Shown piece after piece: positions 8,318 through 13,050 of a DNA stretch of 13,050 bases. The translations under genes were made by a program, and so were the position numbers. How positions within the stretch are numbered: position 1 is the stretch's first letter; every line of letters starts with the position of its first letter. Source of the DNA: DATCRE01 sp035493595 (GTDB lineage: Bacteria > Bacteroidota > Bacteroidia > Cytophagales > Cyclobacteriaceae); assembly GCA_035493595.1 (NCBI GenBank), contig DATJHZ010000496.1, positions 1-13,050 on the forward strand. The letters are read 5' to 3'. The notes beneath the pieces are model-generated. The model searched no databases and was not told the origin of the DNA. It worked only from the letters and a program-made list of their open reading frames with translations.

Positions 8318-9166
8318 TCATGCTGTAGTCTTGTTAACTCGCTTTCGTTTACTATAATAAAGGATATCCATCAATGAGTTTAATTGGAATCGAACGAGTG
8401 ACAAGGAGTTATCAGATTCAATATTGGATCGCTGTAATTGTAATGGATTGGCATTCTTTCTCACCGGGTAAGTATTCGTCATAAATGAATAGCGATAACC
8501 AGTCTGTTTTATCTTGGCTGCTGCAGCTTGCGTGTAAGTGTATTCCTCACCACCAACCCAGCAAAAAACATCAACCGGTTGTTGCAGTTTTTGTTCAAGC
8601 AGCTGCTTCGAATAAACGATCTCCTTTTCCAAGATTTCCTCCTCATCTTTCTTATTCATTCGATGGTGACTAAATGTATGACACCCGATAACATGTTTTT
8701 CAGTTATTTTTTTAAGCTCATCCCATGTCATTAAGTATCTTCCATCCGGATATGCCTGTGCCAGCTTATCTTTATTTCTTCCTGCAAAAACTGCTTGTTC
8801 TGCATTACTTCCATCAATCATTCCGCTGGGTATAAAAAACCAGCCTATAAATCCATGTTTCTCAAGCAACGGTAAGGCCACATCATAGTTATTGCGATAG
8901 CCATCGTCAAATGAAATAATCAATCCAGGCTTTTGACTTTCCCATTTACCAGTAAAAAATAAATCTAATTCTTTTTGAGAGACAGAAACATAATGTCGTT
9001 TGTAAAACTCAAGCTGTGCTTCAAAATTAGTTGCATTTTGTTGTGGCGTACCATGATAATTAATCACTCGAATGTGCGCACCATATACCAACTTGCTCAT
9101 GTAAAAGAACACGCTAGTAATTCCGGTTACCTCCAATAGTTTTGCAACGCTATGCTTTAGTCCCAT
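8318..9166 (-). CDS. Polysaccharide deacetylase (CE4 / NodB-like fold)
   Basis: A 282-residue carbohydrate esterase family 4-type protein, expected to remove N- or O-acetyl groups from a glycan using a divalent metal. Catalytic motif 1 is SFDDGY (85-90), with D87 as base and D88 as metal ligand. Motif 2 is HTFSH (163-167), with H163 and H167 as the other metal ligands. The motif 3 region, usually R-x-P or YPxG, reads FCWVGGEEY (201-209) and is unusual. No cleavable signal peptide is evident, only a weakly hydrophobic stretch near 10-28, so it may act on cytoplasmic lipid-linked intermediates. The frame is open to 9247, but that start would overlap the upstream gene by 80 bases. The ATG at 9166 is one base after that gene's stop and is preferred. 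Confidence 0.87.
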   Translation of the reverse strand: MGLKHSVAKLLEVTGITSVFFYMSKLVYGAHIRVINYHGTPQQNATNFEAQLEFYKRHYVSVSQKELDLFFTGKWESQKPGLIISFDDGYRNNYDVALPLLEKHGFIGWFFIPSGMIDGSNAEQAVFAGRNKDKLAQAYPDGRYLMTWDELKKITEKHVIGCHTFSHHRMNKKDEEEILEKEIVYSKQLLEQKLQQPVDVFCWVGGEEYTYTQAAAAKIKQTGYRYSFMTNTYPVRKNANPLQLQRSNIESDNSLSLVRFQLNSLMDILYYSKRKRVNKTTA

Positions 9167-9167
9167 T

Positions 9168-9500
9168 TCAATAAAGTGTATAAACAAATGGTGACAAGTC
9201 AGTGGATTGCTCTCCTTGTATTTCACGTAAATCAAATGCGAGATCACACATAGCAGAGGCTACAGGCTTCAACTCCTGATTAGCTTTCCACAACTCGTTA
9301 AAAGAAGTCAGTAAATGTTCACGATCTTTAGTATCAATAAATGAGAAGTAAGCATATGCTTCGTGTTGTGGCTTCTCATAATAAGATGAAAGCGAAGCAT
9401 CAGCATGCAATGGAAAATAAGTTTTTCCTGACTTCACTTCTTGCGTCATGGCATCGAATACTTTTCGTATTCTGTCATCAACCTGGTTAGTCGAGTTCAT
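9168..9500 (-). CDS. Small protein of unknown function, partner of the carbamoyltransferase
   Basis: A 110-residue soluble protein that I cannot assign to a family. It is mostly charged and helical in appearance, with no membrane segment. Notable parts are the N-terminal DRIRKVFDAMTQEVKSGK (9-26), a central YEKPQHEAYAYFSF (41-54), EHLLTSFNELWKANQELKPV (61-80) and a hydrophobic C-terminal tail, DLSPFVYTLY. The start at 9500 overlaps the carbamoyltransferase end by 14 bases. An ATG at 9521 would add seven residues. The open frame to 9614 is unlikely because it would lie deep inside the upstream gene. It is followed after one base by the deacetylase. Tight coupling to the carbamoyltransferase suggests a functional link. 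The tail resembles, from memory, the end of DUF5989, another small partner of carbamoyltransferases. Confidence 0.75.
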   Translation of the reverse strand: MNSTNQVDDRIRKVFDAMTQEVKSGKTYFPLHADASLSSYYEKPQHEAYAYFSFIDTKDREHLLTSFNELWKANQELKPVASAMCDLAFDLREIQGEQSTDLSPFVYTLY

Positions 9501-11343
9501 ATTGCTGTTTCCAGTTTTCATCGTTGTCAATTTTAGGTTGTAACGGTTTAAATAAGACAAAATTTTCAAGCACCAGGATATCAATTTCTGTGCGCATAAA
9601 ACACTGGTACGCATCTTTCGGTGTACATACTATTGGTTCACCACGAACATTAAACGACGTATTCACCAGAACGCCACTACCTGTTAAGGCTTTAAATGCC
9701 GTGAGTAATTCATAAAATCTTTTATTTGTGTCTAGATGTACAGTTTGAATGCGTGCACTGAAATCTACGTGTGTAACAGCCGGTATTGTTGAGCGTGCCT
9801 GATTAATAACGCCTAGCATGTCATCGTTATTTTCCTTCAACTGTTCTTCACTGTTTACATTGGTGCGCAGATTTTCTTTTACCGGTGCTACTAATAACAT
9901 GTATGGACTTTCAGTATCAAGCTTAAAATAAGCAGATACATCTTCAGCCAACACCGCCGGTGCAAAAGGCCTAAATGATTCTCTGTATTTTATTTTCAGA
10001 TTCATCTTTGACTGCATATCAGTCTTTCGAGCATCTCCAATAATAGAACGCCCTCCAAGTGATCGTGGACCAAATTCCATGCGACCTGAAAAGAAACCAA
10101 GAATCTTTCCACTATCAAGCTCCTTTGCCAGTAATGTATGTTGATCGGCATCCGATTCGAATTTTGTATACGGATACTCATGCCTGTCTAAGAATGCTCC
10201 AATCTCTGCTTCGCTAAAGGCAGGCCCAAGATACGTTCCATGCTGAGAATCTTTATTTCCAGTCCGTGGTGCACGTGATTCTTTGAAGTAAAGGTGAAGT
10301 GCAACAAAGGCTGCTCCCAACGCACCACCGGCATCGCCAGCAGCAGGTTGTATCCAGATGTTGTCAAATATTTTCTGTGCCTCAAGTTTACCGTTGGCAA
10401 CACAGTTCAATGCCACGCCACCAGAAAGACAAAGATTCTTTGAGCCGGTCAACTCGCGTATGTGCCGAGCGATCTTTATCATAATCTCTTCTGTTACTAC
10501 TTGTATTGAGGCCGCTAAATCCATTTCCTTCCGGGTAATTTTACTTTCAGGCTTTCGCGGTTCACCTTTGAACAATTCATGAAATTTGGCATTGGTCGTC
10601 TTATCCCCTTTCAGATAACCGAAGTAATCTGTGTTCAGACGAAATGAACCATCAGCTTTAACATCAATCAGATGATCGTAAATTTCTTTAACATAGGTTG
10701 GTTTGCCATACGGAGCTAACCCCATTAACTTATATTCTCCCGAATTAACTTTAAAGCCACAGTAATATGTAAAGGCGCTGTAGAGCAACCCTAATGAGTG
10801 TGGATAATTAATCTCTTTTAAGACTTTAATATCACTTCCCTTACCATAACCTAAAGTCGTAGTAGACCACTCTCCTACGCCATCAAGCGAAAGAATAGCC
10901 GCTTCTTCAAAGGGTGATGGATAAAAAGAAGATGCTGCATGCGACATGTGATGGCCTGCAAAAATTATCTTACCTGTTTTACCAAGCGTGCCAATGGCTT
11001 TGGTTGTATATTCTTCGACCCACAATTTTATACCCAGTACAGATTTAAGCGCGGAGTTAAAGGTGGGGTAACTCTCCTCTCCAATCATGGCACAATTCTT
11101 TACTATTCTATCCCATGTAAGCAGCGGGTGATCATAAAATACAACAGCTTCCAGATCATCAGCTTCTATAAATGCTTCTTCCAGACAATAATTAATTGCG
11201 TTGACAGGAAACCTTGGATCATGTTTAACTCTTGTAAATCGCTCTTCTTGTGCTGCGGCAATAATTTCACCATTCTTTATGATTGCTGCTGCTGCATCAT
11301 GATAAAAAGCTGAAATACCGAGTATATATTTATCGCTACTCAT
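9487..11343 (-). CDS. NodU/CmcH-family O-carbamoyltransferase
   Basis: A full-length 618-residue enzyme (family usual about 570-620) that transfers carbamoyl from carbamoyl phosphate, through a carbamoyl-adenylate, to a hydroxyl of a sugar or other acceptor in the cytoplasm. The N-terminal Kae1-like domain carries HDAAAA (15-20) and the metal-binding GHHMSHAASSFYPSPF (130-145), then SLDGVGEW (152-159). The nucleotide site includes LSGGVALNCVANGKL (306-320) and GDAGGALGAA (336-345). The C-terminal domain holds GRMEFGPRSLGGRSII (420-435), YRESFRPFAPAVL (453-465) and NTSFNVRGEPIV (561-572). All key motifs look intact. The ATG at 11343 overlaps the end of the SGNH gene by 8 bases. In this locus the acceptor is most likely a repeat-unit sugar. 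Base composition looks less AT-rich than in the glycosyltransferase genes downstream. Confidence 0.95.
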   Translation of the reverse strand: MSSDKYILGISAFYHDAAAAIIKNGEIIAAAQEERFTRVKHDPRFPVNAINYCLEEAFIEADDLEAVVFYDHPLLTWDRIVKNCAMIGEESYPTFNSALKSVLGIKLWVEEYTTKAIGTLGKTGKIIFAGHHMSHAASSFYPSPFEEAAILSLDGVGEWSTTTLGYGKGSDIKVLKEINYPHSLGLLYSAFTYYCGFKVNSGEYKLMGLAPYGKPTYVKEIYDHLIDVKADGSFRLNTDYFGYLKGDKTTNAKFHELFKGEPRKPESKITRKEMDLAASIQVVTEEIMIKIARHIRELTGSKNLCLSGGVALNCVANGKLEAQKIFDNIWIQPAAGDAGGALGAAFVALHLYFKESRAPRTGNKDSQHGTYLGPAFSEAEIGAFLDRHEYPYTKFESDADQHTLLAKELDSGKILGFFSGRMEFGPRSLGGRSIIGDARKTDMQSKMNLKIKYRESFRPFAPAVLAEDVSAYFKLDTESPYMLLVAPVKENLRTNVNSEEQLKENNDDMLGVINQARSTIPAVTHVDFSARIQTVHLDTNKRFYELLTAFKALTGSGVLVNTSFNVRGEPIVCTPKDAYQCFMRTEIDILVLENFVLFKPLQPKIDNDENWKQQYELD

Positions 11344-12418
11344 GTGAATAATTGGGTGTATTATATTCCTTTATATGATCACTAACCTTACGGGCTAAAA
11401 AGTATCCTATTGATTTATGTCCAGCATGATTCCAATGTCCACCATAACTCTGAGTGGCTTTAAAGTAATATGCATTAACATTGGTACCTCGTATTATTTC
11501 TTTATCTAATGCTTCATTCAGATCAATAAACGGATAGTGTTTCTCCTGAAAATATTCTTTCACTACCGTAGCATCTACCGGCAAGTTACGAACAACAAAT
11601 ACAATTTGCCCTTTATTGTAAGTCATCACCGAATCATAAATCTTTTTAGAAAGCTCGGATACGGGTACATCATATTTGGAATATGTATAATCAGGCGTAG
11701 CCATAGTCCCGTAAAATTTACCAAGTGTTAGCTGCAGAAAGCCGCGGGTCTGGATACCACTCCATGCACGATAGCCCAACCTGCAAACTGCTATATCTTC
11801 ATAGTATTTTAACAACGGTATACTGGAAAGCTTGCAATGTAAACTGTATTCAGCTGACTTCTGCCAGCTGAAGTCGGCTACCAGATTAGTACCAGCTTCA
11901 TCTAGTTTATAGGATGTTGACGGATAACTTGCAACAGGAAGTATGTCTCTGAATTCAGTAAAATACAGAACCAAATCTGCATCATACTCTTTTTCCAGAT
12001 AATTAATAAAATAATAAGATGAGGCGTGAAGAATACAGTTACCTCTTCCGAAATTAAGAATCTCAACATCTGTGTTCAAAACCTTTCGTAATGTATCCTC
12101 CATGTATTGGGCAAAATGATCGCGGCTGAATACATCAATACCTTCTACAAATGAATCGCCCACTAGTAAAATGCGCAAGGTTTTTTTATCCCTCTTTCGC
12201 TTCGGATATGACTCCCTGAAACGGCCGTCGTAATTAGTTTTACCAATATACAATCCTTGTGTTGACTTGAAGTAGTTAATATTAGGTCTATTCAATGACC
12301 CGTATTCAGATTGATAATACTTGAGTATAGGAGGTGTTATTTTCACGCCCTTCAGAAAAACATCCAAAAATAAAAGGGTGATAACAACAGTAACTATAAA
12401 AAGGATCAGGTTTCTCAT
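11336..12418 (-). CDS. Membrane-anchored SGNH-hydrolase-like protein, partner of MBOAT
   Basis: A 360-residue protein with an N-terminal hydrophobic anchor or uncleaved signal (about 3-22) and the rest presumably on the outer side of the inner membrane. RILLVGDSFVEG (82-93) is block I of the SGNH fold with nucleophile S89. NFGRGNC (122-128) fits block II. HWNHAGHKSIGYFL (328-341) is block V with the catalytic His (H331 or H334). The block III position reads LVLYFTEFRDIL (149-160), without the usual Asn of 'GxND'. SGNH proteins encoded next to MBOAT genes (AlgJ/AlgX, DltD, PatB types) take an acyl group passed across the membrane and put it on the glycan. This gene begins 5 bases after the MBOAT stop and overlaps the carbamoyltransferase start by 8 bases, which supports that pairing. 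Confidence 0.82.
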   Translation of the reverse strand: MRNLILFIVTVVITLLFLDVFLKGVKITPPILKYYQSEYGSLNRPNINYFKSTQGLYIGKTNYDGRFRESYPKRKRDKKTLRILLVGDSFVEGIDVFSRDHFAQYMEDTLRKVLNTDVEILNFGRGNCILHASSYYFINYLEKEYDADLVLYFTEFRDILPVASYPSTSYKLDEAGTNLVADFSWQKSAEYSLHCKLSSIPLLKYYEDIAVCRLGYRAWSGIQTRGFLQLTLGKFYGTMATPDYTYSKYDVPVSELSKKIYDSVMTYNKGQIVFVVRNLPVDATVVKEYFQEKHYPFIDLNEALDKEIIRGTNVNAYYFKATQSYGGHWNHAGHKSIGYFLARKVSDHIKEYNTPNYSHE

Positions 12419-12423
12419 AGCTA

Positions 12424-13050
12424 TTAAAATTGGAAATAAATAAATGGAGCTGGCTTACCTACAGTATACATGAAAATGAGGATAATAGCCCATACTGGTA
12501 TAAGTATGCCATATCGTATAGCTGGTTTCAGAAGTAAAAGATACGCATGATTGTCAGTGTAATACTCAACAACGTCAAGTAAAATTATAACACTGAAATA
12601 CAGTGTAGTGACAATGATAAAATCACCAATCAGGTCGCTTGAGGTCCAGTTGAAAATATGCGACAGTATGGTTATAGCAGTCTTCAGATCCGCCGCCCGG
12701 AAGAAAAGCCATGCAAATAATACAATCAGGAATGTAAACAGTACATTAAAAACAAATTTCACAAGGCTGGCCGGACCATTAAAGGTAAAGCGGGTTTCTA
12801 CTTTTTTATCTCCCAAAATAAATTTATGAAATGCCAATGCCGCGCCATGAATACCACCCCAGATAACAAACGTCCAGTTCGCTCCGTGCCATAACCCACC
12901 CAGTAACATCGTAGTCATCAAATTTAAATATGTGCGGAATTTTCCTTTGCGATTACCGCCAAGCCACCAGATGTAAACATAATCCTTCAACCAGTCAGAC
13001 AATGATATATGCCAACGACGCCAGAAATCTGTTATACTAGAGGCGAGATA
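12424..13050 (-). CDS. MBOAT family O-acyltransferase (AlgI-like), C-terminal part
   Basis: The frame is open to the window edge, giving the last 208 residues of a protein that would normally be about 470-500. Signature motifs are SITDFWRRWHISLSDWLKDY, a GGNRKG turn, and GGLWHGANWTFVIWGGIHG, whose His (in LWHG) is the invariant catalytic residue of MBOAT enzymes. Hydrophobic segments follow to the C-terminus, including VKFVFNVLFTFLIVLFAWLFF. The TTG at 13002 that could be taken as a start falls inside the conserved motif, so the gene plainly continues off the right edge. AlgI-like proteins move an acyl group, usually acetyl, across the inner membrane for transfer to a polysaccharide by an SGNH partner, here the next gene. 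The loop before GGNRKG reads YIWWL rather than the common YIPL. Confidence 0.93.
   Translation of the reverse strand, partial: YLASSITDFWRRWHISLSDWLKDYVYIWWLGGNRKGKFRTYLNLMTTMLLGGLWHGANWTFVIWGGIHGAALAFHKFILGDKKVETRFTFNGPASLVKFVFNVLFTFLIVLFAWLFFRAADLKTAITILSHIFNWTSSDLIGDFIIVTTLYFSVIILLDVVEYYTDNHAYLLLLKPAIRYGILIPVWAIILIFMYTVGKPAPFIYFQF

Noticed and set aside
9167..9247. N-terminal extension of the deacetylase to 9247
   Set aside because: It overlaps the upstream gene by 80 bases, while an ATG one base after that gene's stop (9166) gives a normal start.
9501..9614. N-terminal extension of the small protein to a start at 9614
   Set aside because: It would overlap the conserved C-terminal end of the carbamoyltransferase by 128 bases, and the added residues (rich in Leu, Cys and Trp) look like out-of-frame translation. 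The ATG at 9500 gives a normal short overlap.
10939..11313. A 124-codon plus-strand open frame opposite the carbamoyltransferase
   Set aside because: It lies wholly antisense to a strongly conserved gene, is rich in Cys, Phe and Tyr as antisense frames often are, and matches no family. The other plus-strand frames were rejected for the same reason.
8318..11343. A Nod-factor-like pathway, suggested by a NodU-type carbamoyltransferase close to a NodB-fold deacetylase
   Set aside because: No NodA acyltransferase or NodC chitin synthase is present. Both folds are widespread in ordinary polysaccharide loci, and the many glycosyltransferases plus a polymerase point to a heteropolysaccharide.
12424..13002. 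A complete 192-residue protein starting at TTG 13002
   Set aside because: The TTG lies inside the conserved MBOAT motif, and the frame stays open with matching family sequence to the window edge. It is a partial gene.

Overview
The window is one uninterrupted stretch of genes on the minus strand. It reads as part of a surface or exported polysaccharide (exopolysaccharide, capsule or O-antigen) biosynthesis locus. The DNA is AT-rich, most start codons lack a Shine-Dalgarno sequence and have A/T-rich leaders instead, and the proteins look like Bacteroidota families. I therefore infer a Bacteroidota host (Cytophagales/Chitinophagales-like); the genus cannot be read from this sequence. I see no RNA gene, CRISPR array, insertion sequence, att site or convincing terminator. 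No non-coding gap exceeds about 60 bases.

In transcription order (right to left) the first block is a modification module. It holds the C-terminal part of an MBOAT O-acyltransferase (off the right edge to 12424), a membrane-anchored SGNH-fold partner (12418-11336), a NodU/CmcH-type carbamoyltransferase (11343-9487), a 110-residue protein of unknown function (9500-9168) and a CE4-type polysaccharide deacetylase (9166-8318). These genes overlap or sit 1-5 bases apart, so they are probably translationally coupled.

The second block assembles and polymerises the repeat unit. It has a GT4-type glycosyltransferase (8259-7132), a divergent GT-B glycosyltransferase (7083-5956), a CgeB-like glycosyltransferase with a TTG start (5950-4970), an FkbM-type methyltransferase (4913-4086), a GT4 enzyme (4078-3089), a Wzy-like polymerase (3079-1802), another GT4 enzyme (1802-684), a WcaF-type O-acetyltransferase (680-126) and the first 40 codons of a GT2 glycosyltransferase that leaves the left edge (120-1). 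That last gene is easily missed because only its N-terminus is present.

Together the genes would build an oligosaccharide on a lipid carrier (six glycosyltransferases), decorate it (methyl, acetyl, carbamoyl, N-deacetylation) and polymerise it. No Wzx flippase, initiating sugar-phosphate transferase, Wza/Wzc export machinery or nucleotide-sugar synthesis gene lies in the window, so these must be elsewhere.

The best lead is the 110-residue protein. Its last residues (SPFVYTLY) resemble, from memory, the C-terminus of the tiny membrane protein DUF5989 that often accompanies carbamoyltransferases. The two proteins otherwise look unrelated.
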